Positions 56,204 through 64,000 of a DNA stretch of 64,000 nucleotides are shown here, in pieces (position 1 is the first letter of the stretch; every line of letters starts with the position of its first letter). A program made the position numbers and the translations under genes. Source of the DNA: Pandoraea pnomenusa. Lineage in GTDB: Bacteria; Pseudomonadota; Gammaproteobacteria; Burkholderiales; Burkholderiaceae. The stretch lies in NCBI RefSeq assembly GCF_000767615.3, contig NZ_CP009553.3:3286001-3350000 (forward strand), in the 5' to 3' direction. The notes beneath the pieces were generated by a model, which saw only the letters and a list, made by a program, of their open reading frames with translations, did no database searches and was not told the DNA's origin.

Positions 56204-59200
56204 TCACTTGCCAAGCTCGGCCAGCCGCGCACGCGCGACCGACTGTTGCGCGGCGTCGCCGCCGGCGATCACCTCCTCGAGCAGCTCGCGCGCGCCATCG
56301 TCGTCGCCGATGGTCTGGTACGCCGCCGCCAGTTCGAGCTTCGTGTGGAACTCGTCGGGCACGTCCGCCTCTGTCGCGCGCGGGACAATCGGCGCGGGCG
56401 ACACGTCCTGCGCCTGCGGTGCCGCGGGCTCACCTGCATACGACGTGGCAGGCGTGGTCGGTGACAACGGCGCATGGGCCTCATGCGCCACGAGCGCCTC
56501 GGTCCCCGTTGGCACGGGCAATACCGGCGCGCTCGCCGATGCGGACGCCGGTGAAGCCTCGTCGCCCTTCAGGTCGAGACTGAAATCGGACAGGTCGAAC
56601 GACAGCGGCTTGAGCGACGGCGCCTCGTGTGCGGCGTCGGTGTAGCTGCGCGGCGCTTCCTCGGCGCTGGCGGCCTGCCGCATCGCGGCATCGAAATCCT
56701 CGTCGCTGAGTTCGTCGCCCGGCTCGTCGGCGGCGTCGTTGTTCGCGTCGTCCGATGCGTCGGCGCCGTGCTGCGCGGCCGCCTGCTCATGCAACGGATG
56801 CCCCGGCGGCGCCATCGTGAACTGGACCGAACCGATGCCCTGCGAGAGCGACGGCAAGGCGCCGCTGGAAATCGTCCCCACATGCGCCGGCTGGCCCGGA
56901 ATGCCGAGATCCAGATCGCCAAGCATGCCGGCAACGCCGCCCTTCGGCGCCGCTTGCGTGGACAGTTCGGCCAGCAGTTCCTCGCTTGTCCCGGACGCCG
57001 GTTCGCGCGAGTTCTCCGACGCAGGCACGGCCTCGAGCTCGGATGCCGGTTCGGCATGTGCTGCGAATGCGGCCGTCGATTCGGGAGCCACACTGCCAAC
57101 AGCCGCCGCCGCGTTCAGGGCTTCGAGCGATGCGAGGCTCGCCGCCATCGGATCGGGATGTGCGGCAGGCGCATCGCCCACGGCGACGGTCGGCTCCACC
57201 TCGCCGGCTTGCTCCGCAAACGCGGCATCCCAATCAATGTCCTTCTCGTCGGCGCCATCCGCTGTCGATTCCCCGGCGTGGGCGCCGTCGGCAACCAGGT
57301 GCTCGTGATCAATTTCAGACGCTTCAGCCGTTTCAGCCGTTTCAGCCGTTTCAGCCGTTTCAGCCGTTTCCAAAGGCGGGAACGCCTCGGGCGCCCTGGA
57401 TGCCTCGTCGAGGCCCGCGGTAAGCTCGTCGTCCGGCGAGTCCTGCGCCGCCTCCCATTCGTCCGGCACGGCGGATTCAGCCGCGGCCAGCGTATCCTCC
57501 GGCGTCGACCACGCATCGTCGGCCGACGGATGCAGATGTTCGTCCGCCTCCGCCTGATTTGCCGCGTAAAGCGCTGCCGCGCCGGCGGCGGCGCCCGCAA
57601 CACCGGCAGCCGCGACGCCATGCACGCCCGGCGACGCGCTCTCGGGCGCATGGTGTCCCGCAGGATCGTCGTCGTACCCCCGCGAAGCGTCGGGCCCCTC
57701 GCGACCGTCGTCGTACGGCCCGGGCTGCCCCACTGGCGGCTCGGCGCGGCGACGGCGCATCAGCGCCCACAAGCCGAGCAACACCACCAGCACGCCTGCG
57801 CCGGGAAGCACATAGGGGTTCTGGGTCATGGCACGCCAGTTCATCCCCGCGTTCGGCGTGGCATTTGCCGCGGCGGCTGCGCCCGCCGATGCACTGGCCG
57901 CTAACGGCGCGCTGGCGGCGGTCGCATCGCTTGCGGACGCTGCCGCGGTTGCCTCGGACGCGGTTGCCGAGGCATCCGAGGCGGCTTCGCCGGCGATGGC
58001 CGTGGCTTCGGAGGCCGTCGCGGCACTGGCGCCCGCCCCCTCCGCCTTCGCGTCCGGCACTTGCGCGCCGTTGGCTGCCTTCGGCGCCGTCTGGGCCTCC
58101 GCAGGTGCGTTCTTACTGCCTTCCGCAGGCTTTGCCGTCTTGTCCTGCGCAGGCACCCCGGAAGCGGTGGCGGCCTGCTCCTCCAGCTTCGCGGCGGCCT
58201 GATTCTTCATCGCCAACAGCTTCTGGAGATCTGCTACGTTCTTCTGCAACTCATTCACCCTGCCCTGGGCCTCGGCCTGTGCCTTGCCCTGGGCGATTTG
58301 CTCTTCTTCGCTGCCGCCGGTACGTCCGGCCGAGCCGCCCGCCCCACCCTTGCCGGGTCGCGACAGCTTCAATTCATCGCGCGTGGCGGGGGCGGCGGCT
58401 TCCGGCGCCTTGCCCGCTTCGATCGCGCCCTGTGCACTGCGGCCACCGGCCGGTGCCGCCTGCTGCGCCGTCGAATCGGCCAGCCGCGCGCGATACGCAT
58501 CAAACTGTTCCCGCGCGGCAGACACGAACTTGTGCGCCTGCGCGGGAGGAATACTCTGCACCTGTGCATCGGCAGGACGCGTCAACGTCACGCCCTGGCG
58601 CAACCGGTTCGGGTCGTTGCCAATGAATGCCGAGCGGTTCGCTTCGAACAGCGCGGTCATCATCTGCGCAAGGGTCGTGCCGCCCTCGCCGTCCGTAAAC
58701 TCGCGGGCGATCGACGACAGTGAATCGCCACGGCCGACCTTGCGCGTGTCTTGCGCGTCTGCCGCGCCGCGAGCGGCGCTGGCCGCCGGGGCAGGCGCAG
58801 TCGGTACCGGGGCCGACGCCGCCGACGCCGACGCCGCCGACACAGGCGCTGCCGCCTGCGTCGTTGCCGCCGGCACGACTGCCTGCGGCTGCGCCAGACT
58901 GGCTTCAGGAATCGCCGAGAGGGTCACGGCGTTGGACTGTCGACCGGTACGCCATTCGACCACCAGCAACAGATCGAGGAATGACGTACTGACCGGCTCG
59001 GCCGAGTCGACGTGAACGAGATACGTTCCGCTATAGCCCGGCTCACGCCCACCGGTCGGCGAGACCGATACCGAGAGCTTGTCGAGCGTGGGGTCGTAGC
59101 GCAGACCGGCCTGCCTGAAGGCGTCGCGCGGCGCGAGTTTCACTGACAACCCGTCGGCTTCCGCCGGCGACACGTTGCCCAGCACGATCACGGCGCGCAA

Positions 59201-59353
59201 CGGCTGGCCTGGGCCCGAGCGCACCTGTTGCGGGCCGAACTCGGCAGCACCGGCGTTGAGGAGCCCCAGGCTCCACAGGACAGCCGCCGCTGCGCTCAAG
59301 CGAAACGAATTACGGGACGAATTTGCGCGCTTGCCGGTCGAGTATTTCCGCAC
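56204..59353 (-). CDS. fimV: FimV-like polar hub protein
   Basis: FimV organises the cell pole, type IV pili and motility proteins. This 1049-residue protein has the full layout: signal peptide (LSAAAAVLWSLGLLNAGAAE), N-terminal beta domain, LysM domain at about 206-255 (VGRGDSLSSIAREFTDGEGG), coiled coil (EAQGRVNELQKNVADLQKLL), a membrane segment near 508-528 (VLPGAGVLVVLLGLWALMRR), a very long acidic Ala/Glu/Asp-rich cytoplasmic part with a tandem ETA repeat, and a C-terminal TPR-like domain (FHTKLELAAAYQTIGDDDGA). The ATG at 59351-59353 starts the signal peptide. It lies between asd and truA, as in relatives. Confidence 0.94.
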   Translation of the reverse strand: MRKYSTGKRANSSRNSFRLSAAAAVLWSLGLLNAGAAEFGPQQVRSGPGQPLRAVIVLGNVSPAEADGLSVKLAPRDAFRQAGLRYDPTLDKLSVSVSPTGGREPGYSGTYLVHVDSAEPVSTSFLDLLLVVEWRTGRQSNAVTLSAIPEASLAQPQAVVPAATTQAAAPVSAASASAASAPVPTAPAPAASAARGAADAQDTRKVGRGDSLSSIAREFTDGEGGTTLAQMMTALFEANRSAFIGNDPNRLRQGVTLTRPADAQVQSIPPAQAHKFVSAAREQFDAYRARLADSTAQQAAPAGGRSAQGAIEAGKAPEAAAPATRDELKLSRPGKGGAGGSAGRTGGSEEEQIAQGKAQAEAQGRVNELQKNVADLQKLLAMKNQAAAKLEEQAATASGVPAQDKTAKPAEGSKNAPAEAQTAPKAANGAQVPDAKAEGAGASAATASEATAIAGEAASDASATASEATAAASASDATAASAPLAASASAGAAAAANATPNAGMNWRAMTQNPYVLPGAGVLVVLLGLWALMRRRRAEPPVGQPGPYDDGREGPDASRGYDDDPAGHHAPESASPGVHGVAAAGVAGAAAGAAALYAANQAEADEHLHPSADDAWSTPEDTLAAAESAVPDEWEAAQDSPDDELTAGLDEASRAPEAFPPLETAETAETAETAETAEASEIDHEHLVADGAHAGESTADGADEKDIDWDAAFAEQAGEVEPTVAVGDAPAAHPDPMAASLASLEALNAAAAVGSVAPESTAAFAAHAEPASELEAVPASENSREPASGTSEELLAELSTQAAPKGGVAGMLGDLDLGIPGQPAHVGTISSGALPSLSQGIGSVQFTMAPPGHPLHEQAAAQHGADASDDANNDAADEPGDELSDEDFDAAMRQAASAEEAPRSYTDAAHEAPSLKPLSFDLSDFSLDLKGDEASPASASASAPVLPVPTGTEALVAHEAHAPLSPTTPATSYAGEPAAPQAQDVSPAPIVPRATEADVPDEFHTKLELAAAYQTIGDDDGARELLEEVIAGGDAAQQSVARARLAELGK
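57322..57366. repeat. nine-base tandem repeat in fimV
   Basis: Five copies of a 9-base unit (TTTCAGCCG on the plus strand; the first copy begins CT) encode repeated Glu-Thr-Ala in FimV. The unit keeps the reading frame, so copy-number change would lengthen or shorten the linker only. Confidence 0.9.
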
Positions 59354-59478
59354 TGTGATCTTGTTTGCCTGTCAGTCGTTTGTCACTGGCAGCCCCTCAC
59401 ACGAGGGGTGCCTCCCAAAGCGCGGACGGCGGCCTCGCGGGCCGCCGTTCTTCATGCGCTACCGATGCACGACGACGC

Positions 59479-60609
59479 TCAAGCGTCGAGCAGGATCCGC
59501 AGCATGCGGCGCAGCGGCTCGGCCGCGCCCCACAGCAGTTGATCGCCCACCGTGAACGCCGACAGGTACTCCGGACCCATCGACATCTTGCGCAGGCGTC
59601 CCACCGGAATCGTCATCGTGCCGGTCACGGCGGCAGGCGTCAAATCGGTCATCGACGCCTCGCGCGTATTCGGCACCACCTTCACCCAGTCGTTTGCCTG
59701 GCCGATGATGTCGGTCAGTTCATCTAACGGCACATCCTTCGTAAGCTTGATGGTCAGTGCCTGGCTGTGGCAACGCATCGCACCGACACGCACGCACAGG
59801 CCGTCGACCGGAATGGCGCGGGTGCCCGGGAAGCCGTCGCCCAGACCCAGGATCTTGTTGGTCTCGGCGCCGCCCTTCCACTCTTCCTTCGACTGACCGT
59901 TGCCCAGGTCCTTGTCGATCCACGGAATCAGGTTGCCACCCAGCGGCACACCGAACTGCTTCGTTTCCTCGGCCGTCAGCGCGTGCTGCTTGGCGAGCAC
60001 CTTGCGATCGATCTCGAGAATGGCCGAATGCGGATCGTCGAGCAGCGCCTTGACTTCGGCATTGATGCTGCCGAACTGCGTGAGCAGCTCGCGCATGTGC
60101 TGCGCGCCGCCGCCCGATGCCGCCTGGTACGTCATCGACGTCAGCCAGTCAACCAGACCGTGCTGGAACAAGCCGCCCAGACCCATCAGCATGCAGCTCA
60201 CCGTACAGTTGCCACCGATGAAGTTCTTCGTGCCCTTCGACAGCGAATGCTTGATCACGTCGAGGTTGACCGGATCGAGCACGATGATTGCATCGTCCTT
60301 CATGCGCAGCGTCGACGCGGCGTCGATCCAGTAACCGTTCCACCCTGCCGCGCGAAGCTTCGGGAAGATCTCGGTCGTGTAGTCACCGCCCTGGCAGGTA
60401 ATGATGATGTCGCATTTTTTCAGCTCGTTGACATCATTGGCGTCTTTCAGCGAAGTCTCGTTCTTCGCCATCGACGGGGCTTTGCCGCCCGCGTTGCTGG
60501 TGCTGAAAAACACCGGCTCGATCAAGGCGAAGTCGTTCTCCTGCTGCATGCGCTGCATCAGGACCGAACCGACCATGCCCCGCCAACCTACCAGACCTAC
60601 GGTTTTCAT
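59479..60609 (-). CDS. asd: aspartate-semialdehyde dehydrogenase
   Basis: Asd reduces aspartyl-phosphate in the pathway to lysine, methionine and threonine. It has 376 residues, the proteobacterial long form. NADP-binding [20 protein letters not shown] opens it, the catalytic Cys135 is in [19 protein letters not shown], and [18 protein letters not shown] follows. The upstream leuB and downstream fimV match the usual order. A GGGGCGTC/GACGCCCC hairpin without a T run (60643-60662) lies before the start. Confidence 0.97.
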   Translation of the reverse strand: MKTVGLVGWRGMVGSVLMQRMQQENDFALIEPVFFSTSNAGGKAPSMAKNETSLKDANDVNELKKCDIIITCQGGDYTTEIFPKLRAAGWNGYWIDAASTLRMKDDAIIVLDPVNLDVIKHSLSKGTKNFIGGNCTVSCMLMGLGGLFQHGLVDWLTSMTYQAASGGGAQHMRELLTQFGSINAEVKALLDDPHSAILEIDRKVLAKQHALTAEETKQFGVPLGGNLIPWIDKDLGNGQSKEEWKGGAETNKILGLGDGFPGTRAIPVDGLCVRVGAMRCHSQALTIKLTKDVPLDELTDIIGQANDWVKVVPNTREASMTDLTPAAVTGTMTIPVGRLRKMSMGPEYLSAFTVGDQLLWGAAEPLRRMLRILLDA

Positions 60610-60669
60610 TTATCCACTCTCTTATCGTTGCAATTGCGCCAAGGGGCGTCTCACGACGCCCCGTCAGCG

Positions 60670-61737
60670 TTATAGCGCGGCAACCACCGCCGCGCCCATT
60701 TCGCGCGTACCGACCTTGGTCGCGCCTTCCTGCCAGATATCGGGCGTGCGCAACCCCTGCGCCAGCACCTTCTTGACTGCATTCTCCACGCGGTCGGCCT
60801 GTTCGGCCTTGCCCAGCGTGTAGCGCAGCATCATGGCGGCCGACAGGATCGTCGCCAACGGATTGGCCACGCCCTTGCCAGCGATGTCGGGAGCCGACCC
60901 GTGCGACGGCTCGTACAGCCCCTTGTTGTTGGCGTCGAGCGACGCTGACGGCAGCATGCCGATCGAACCGGTGAGCATCGCGGCCTCGTCCGACAGAATA
61001 TCGCCGAACATGTTGCCAGTCACCACCACGTCGAAGTTCTTGGGGGCCTTGACCAGCTGCATCGCGGCGTTATCGACGTACATGTGCGACAGCTCGACCT
61101 CCGGATACTGCTTGGCGACCTCGACCATCGTGTCGCGCCACAGCTGCGAAGTCTCGAGCACGTTGGCCTTGTCGACCGAGCACAGGCGCTTGCCGCGCTT
61201 GGCCGCCGCCTGGAACGCCACGTGCGCGATGCGCTCCACTTCGGGCACGCTATAGCGCATGGTATCAAAACCTTCGCGCGCGCCTTCGAAAGCGCCGTCC
61301 GGCGACTGACGAAACCCCTTCGGCTGACCGAAGTAGATGTCGCCGTTGAGCTCACGGATGATCAGGATATCGAGCCCCGCCACGATCTCCGGCTTCAGGC
61401 TCGACGCGTCGGCCAGCTCCTTGTACAGAATGGCCGGACGGAAGTTAGCGAACAGCTGCAGATGCTTGCGCAGCCCCAGAATCGCCTGCTCGGGACGCAA
61501 TGCGCGCTCGAGCGAATCATACTTCCAGTCGCCCACGGCGCCGAACAGGATCGCGTCGGCTTCCTTGGCCAGCTTGAGGGTGGCCTCCGGCAACGGATGG
61601 CCCGCGGCCTCGTAGCCGGCGCCGCCCACGGGCGCTGCCTCGAGTTCGAACTTTTCGCCAAGCGCATTGAGCACGTTGACGGCTTCCGTCACGATTTCCG
61701 GACCAATGCCGTCACCCGGCAACACAGCGATTTTCAT
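60670..61737 (-). CDS. leuB: 3-isopropylmalate dehydrogenase
   Basis: LeuB oxidatively decarboxylates 3-isopropylmalate, the third leucine step. It has 355 residues. [20 protein letters not shown] is the family start, and [51 protein letters not shown] and [20 protein letters not shown] are conserved. AAGGAG lies before the ATG at 61735-61737. leuD and leuC are upstream on the same strand. Confidence 0.98.
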   Translation of the reverse strand: MKIAVLPGDGIGPEIVTEAVNVLNALGEKFELEAAPVGGAGYEAAGHPLPEATLKLAKEADAILFGAVGDWKYDSLERALRPEQAILGLRKHLQLFANFRPAILYKELADASSLKPEIVAGLDILIIRELNGDIYFGQPKGFRQSPDGAFEGAREGFDTMRYSVPEVERIAHVAFQAAAKRGKRLCSVDKANVLETSQLWRDTMVEVAKQYPEVELSHMYVDNAAMQLVKAPKNFDVVVTGNMFGDILSDEAAMLTGSIGMLPSASLDANNKGLYEPSHGSAPDIAGKGVANPLATILSAAMMLRYTLGKAEQADRVENAVKKVLAQGLRTPDIWQEGATKVGTREMGAAVVAAL

Positions 61738-61771
61738 GCAATCTCCTTGGATATGCCTGGAATGCGCGGGC

Positions 61772-62422
61772 TCAGCCCGGCAAACGCGTTGCGAGCCACG
61801 GCTGCCTGGCAAGCCGCTCGGCCTCGTAGGCGCGAATCTTGTCGGCGTGACGCAGCGTCAGGCCGATATCGTCGAAGCCGTTCAACAGGCAGTACTTGCG
61901 AAACGGCGCGATATCGAACTCATAGGCGCGGCCGTCCGACGTGATCACGGCCTGCTTGTCCAGATCGATCGTCAACTGATAGCCGTTGAATGCCGCCGTC
62001 TCGTTGAACAGGTGATCGACCTGCATCTCGCTCAGCGCGATCGGCAGCAAGCCGTTCTTGTAGCAGTTGTTGAAGAAGATGTCGGCAAAGCTCGGCGCGA
62101 TCACCGCGCGGAACCCGTATTGTTGCAGCGCCCACGGCGCGTGTTCACGCGAGCTGCCGCAGCCGAAGTTCTTGCGGGCGAGCAGAATCGTCGCGCCCTG
62201 GAAGCGAGGCTGGTTAAGCACGAAGTTCGGGTTGAGCGGACGCGTGCTGCAGTCCTGGCCCGGCTGACCGACATCGAGATAACGCCACTCGTCGAACAGG
62301 TTCGGACCGAAGCCCGTACGCTTGATCGACTTCAGGAATTGCTTGGGGATGATCGCGTCGGTATCGACGTTCTCGCGATCCAGCGGTGCCACCAGCCCCG
62401 TATGGACGGTAAATTTTTCCAT
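61772..62422 (-). CDS. leuD: 3-isopropylmalate dehydratase small subunit
   Basis: LeuD is the swivelling small subunit that pairs with LeuC. It has 216 residues. [40 protein letters not shown] and [20 protein letters not shown] are typical. The start is the ATG at 62420-62422; upstream in-frame residues do not fit the family. A 42-codon gene separates leuD from leuC. Confidence 0.97.
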   Translation of the reverse strand: MEKFTVHTGLVAPLDRENVDTDAIIPKQFLKSIKRTGFGPNLFDEWRYLDVGQPGQDCSTRPLNPNFVLNQPRFQGATILLARKNFGCGSSREHAPWALQQYGFRAVIAPSFADIFFNNCYKNGLLPIALSEMQVDHLFNETAAFNGYQLTIDLDKQAVITSDGRAYEFDIAPFRKYCLLNGFDDIGLTLRHADKIRAYEAERLARQPWLATRLPG

Positions 62423-62542
62423 CACGAACCACCTGATCAAAACAGTTCGGCTGCGGCCCGCATCCGCGATGCGCAAGCCGTCACAACCGGAAATTTCGTA
62501 GGTGCGCGCGCCGGGAATCCCCGCGCGACGCGCACCGTCGCA

Positions 62543-62671
62543 TCACTTCTTCGCGGCGTTTTCGAGCGCCGAGCCAGCGGCTTGCGTATCCTTGCCCAGG
62601 CCCGCCATCGTGTTGCAACCTGCCACACCCAGGAGCAACACCGCACCGATCAGCATCCACAGTTTCTTCAT
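62543..62671 (-). CDS. entericidin-like small lipoprotein
   Basis: This 42-residue reading frame is below the ORF size cutoff. It begins MKKLWMLIGAVLLLGVAGC, a lipoprotein signal with lipobox VAGC at Cys19, and the mature 24 residues (CNTMAGLGKDTQAAGSALEN then AAKK) match the entericidin A/B pattern of a short amphipathic helix. Entericidins are stress-related small lipoproteins of uncertain function. It lies between leuC (55 bp upstream) and leuD (120 bp downstream) on the same strand, an arrangement I recall from Burkholderia. Confidence 0.88.
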   Translation of the reverse strand: MKKLWMLIGAVLLLGVAGCNTMAGLGKDTQAAGSALENAAKK

Positions 62672-62726
62672 GGTTTTGTCTCTGTCAAAGCTAGTGTCAA
62701 ACGACGGATAAATCGATGCGAACGCG

Positions 62727-64000
62727 TCAAACGAGGCGACGCACGTCGACGAAGTGCCCCTCGATGGCCGCGGCGGCCGCCATGGCCGGGCTCACCAAAT
62801 GGGTGCGTCCTCCGGCGCCCTGACGGCCTTCGAAGTTGCGGTTCGAGGTCGAGGCGCAGCGCTCGCCCGGTTCGAGCCGGTCGGCATTCATCGCCAGGCA
62901 CATCGAGCACCCGGGCTCGCGCCACTCGAAGCCGGCCGCCTTGAAGACCTGGTCCAGCCCTTCCTGCTCGGCCTGATGCTTCACGAGCCCCGAGCCCGGC
63001 ACGACCATGGCCAGACGCACGTTCGACGCCACCCGGCGCCCCAGCTTCTTCACGACGTAAGCCGCTGCGCGAATGTCTTCGATGCGCGAATTGGTGCACG
63101 ATCCGATGAAGACCTTGTCGACGTTGATGCTCGACATGGGCGTGTCCGGCGTGAGTGCCATGTACTCGAGCGCTCGCTCCATGGCGCTGCGCTTGACCGG
63201 ATCCTTCTCTTTCTCGGGGTCGGGCACGCGGTCCTCGATGCTCACCACCATTTCCGGCGACGTCCCCCAGCTCACCTGCGGACGCAGCGTGCTGGCGTCG
63301 ATCTCGACCACATGGTCGAACTTGGCCCCGGCGTCGGTGTGAAACGTGCGCCAGTAGGCTTCGGCCTGCTCGAACTCCACGCCGGACGGCGAAAACGGTC
63401 GGCCCTTCACGTAATTGATGGTCGTGTCGTCCACCGCCACCAGACCGGCCCGTGCGCCGGCCTCGATGGCCATGTTGCACACGGTCATGCGCCCTTCCAT
63501 CGACAGCGCGCGGATCGCCGAGCCCGCGAATTCGATCGTGAAGCCCGTGCCGCCAGCCGTGCCGATCCTGCCGATGACGGCCAGCACGATGTCCTTGGCG
63601 GAGCAACCGCGCGGCAGCGTGCCTTCGACCTTCACGAGCATGTTCTTGCTCTTCTTCATGAGCAACGTCTGCGTGGCGAGCGTGTGCTCGACTTCGGAGG
63701 TGCCAATGCCGAACGCCAGCGCGCCGAACGCGCCGTGCGTGGACGTATGCGAGTCACCGCACACTACCGTCATGCCGGGCAACGTGGCGCCCTGCTCCGG
63801 CCCGATCACGTGCACGATGCCCTGACGGACGTCGTTCATCTTGAATTGGGTGATGCCGTAGTTGTCGCAGTTGCTGTCGAGCGTGTCGACCTGCAGACGC
63901 GAAATCGGATCGGCAATGCCTTGCGTACGGTCGGTGGTCGGCACGTTGTGGTCCGACACCGCGAGGTTGGCGGACAGGCGCCACACCGGACGCTGTGCGA
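62727..64000 (-). CDS. leuC: 3-isopropylmalate dehydratase large subunit (5' end outside window)
   Basis: LeuC isomerises 2-isopropylmalate to 3-isopropylmalate with an iron-sulfur cluster. About 424 codons are visible; the first ~45 residues lie beyond the window. [53 protein letters not shown] and [18 protein letters not shown] are visible, the last three carrying the cluster-binding Cys. The apparent Met at 63986 is a GTG inside the gene, not the start. Entericidin-like gene and leuD follow. Confidence 0.97.
   Translation of the reverse strand, partial: AQRPVWRLSANLAVSDHNVPTTDRTQGIADPISRLQVDTLDSNCDNYGITQFKMNDVRQGIVHVIGPEQGATLPGMTVVCGDSHTSTHGAFGALAFGIGTSEVEHTLATQTLLMKKSKNMLVKVEGTLPRGCSAKDIVLAVIGRIGTAGGTGFTIEFAGSAIRALSMEGRMTVCNMAIEAGARAGLVAVDDTTINYVKGRPFSPSGVEFEQAEAYWRTFHTDAGAKFDHVVEIDASTLRPQVSWGTSPEMVVSIEDRVPDPEKEKDPVKRSAMERALEYMALTPDTPMSSINVDKVFIGSCTNSRIEDIRAAAYVVKKLGRRVASNVRLAMVVPGSGLVKHQAEQEGLDQVFKAAGFEWREPGCSMCLAMNADRLEPGERCASTSNRNFEGRQGAGGRTHLVSPAMAAAAAIEGHFVDVRRLV

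Noticed and set aside
57313..57372. CRISPR-like array
   Set aside because: The 9-base repeats have no spacers and encode part of FimV.

Overview
The window is high-GC chromosomal DNA from a betaproteobacterium of the Burkholderiaceae. Pandoraea or a close Burkholderia/Ralstonia relative is the most likely source. This rests on gene order (dnaX-ybaB-recR behind the SRP RNA gene; trxA-rho; truA-trpF-trpB-methyltransferase-trpA-accD-folC-SPOR-cvpA-purF-metZ-hisC; fimV-asd-leuB-leuD-entericidin-leuC) and on protein wording typical of that family. The genus is an inference. Almost everything is core housekeeping DNA. I see no phage, insertion sequence, CRISPR array or clear genomic island.

Layout. 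1-3.1 kb: two secreted proteins of unknown function (one cut by the window edge) behind a near-consensus sigma-54 promoter, next to a VpsR-like sigma-54 activator gene. 3.3-6.9 kb (minus): ffs (4.5S RNA), dnaX, ybaB, recR. 7.1-10.2 kb (plus): trxA, rho and a TPR protein. 10.3-11.5 kb: a periplasmic iron-binding protein behind a Fur box. 11.8-13.8 kb: convergent patatin-like lipoprotein and NlpC/P60 hydrolase genes. 14-20 kb (minus): the yejABEF peptide importer, with an LpxO-like lipid A hydroxylase gene divergent from it. 21-23 kb: MdfA-type efflux pump, FKBP isomerase and tRNA-Ser(GCU). 23.3-30.1 kb (minus): lysC, tilS, accA, an AlkA-like glycosylase with a histone-like tail, and cysS. 30.3-33.2 kb (plus): TPR protein, two cyclophilins and lpxH, convergent with cysE. 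34-38 kb: trmJ, suhB and gltX. 38.2-42.9 kb (plus): AraC regulator, CsaA-like protein, phosphoethanolamine-transferase-like enzyme and an MFS exporter. 42.9-56.1 kb (minus): the long hisC/metZ/purF/cvpA/SPOR/folC/accD/trpA/methyltransferase/trpB/trpF/truA cluster. 56.2-64 kb (minus): fimV, asd, leuB, leuD, a small entericidin-like gene that the supplied ORF list misses, and leuC cut by the window end.

Functional themes. Aspartate-family and branched-chain amino-acid synthesis (lysC, asd, metZ, leuBCD), tryptophan and histidine synthesis, fatty-acid initiation (accA and accD, far apart), folate and purine synthesis, envelope biogenesis (lpxH, lpxO-like, phosphoethanolamine transferase, fimV, SPOR protein), translation (gltX, cysS, tilS, truA, trmJ, ffs) and transcription termination (rho).

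The most interesting regulatory signals are: (1) the sigma-54 promoter with an upstream inverted repeat next to the VpsR-like activator; (2) a SAM-II-type riboswitch with an intrinsic terminator ahead of metZ; (3) a Fur box over the -35 element of the iron-binding-protein gene; (4) nested palindromes in the NlpC/P60 promoter; (5) a terminator-like hairpin in the gltX leader. I found no wholly new multi-gene system. The secreted-protein locus at the left edge is the best candidate for undescribed biology.
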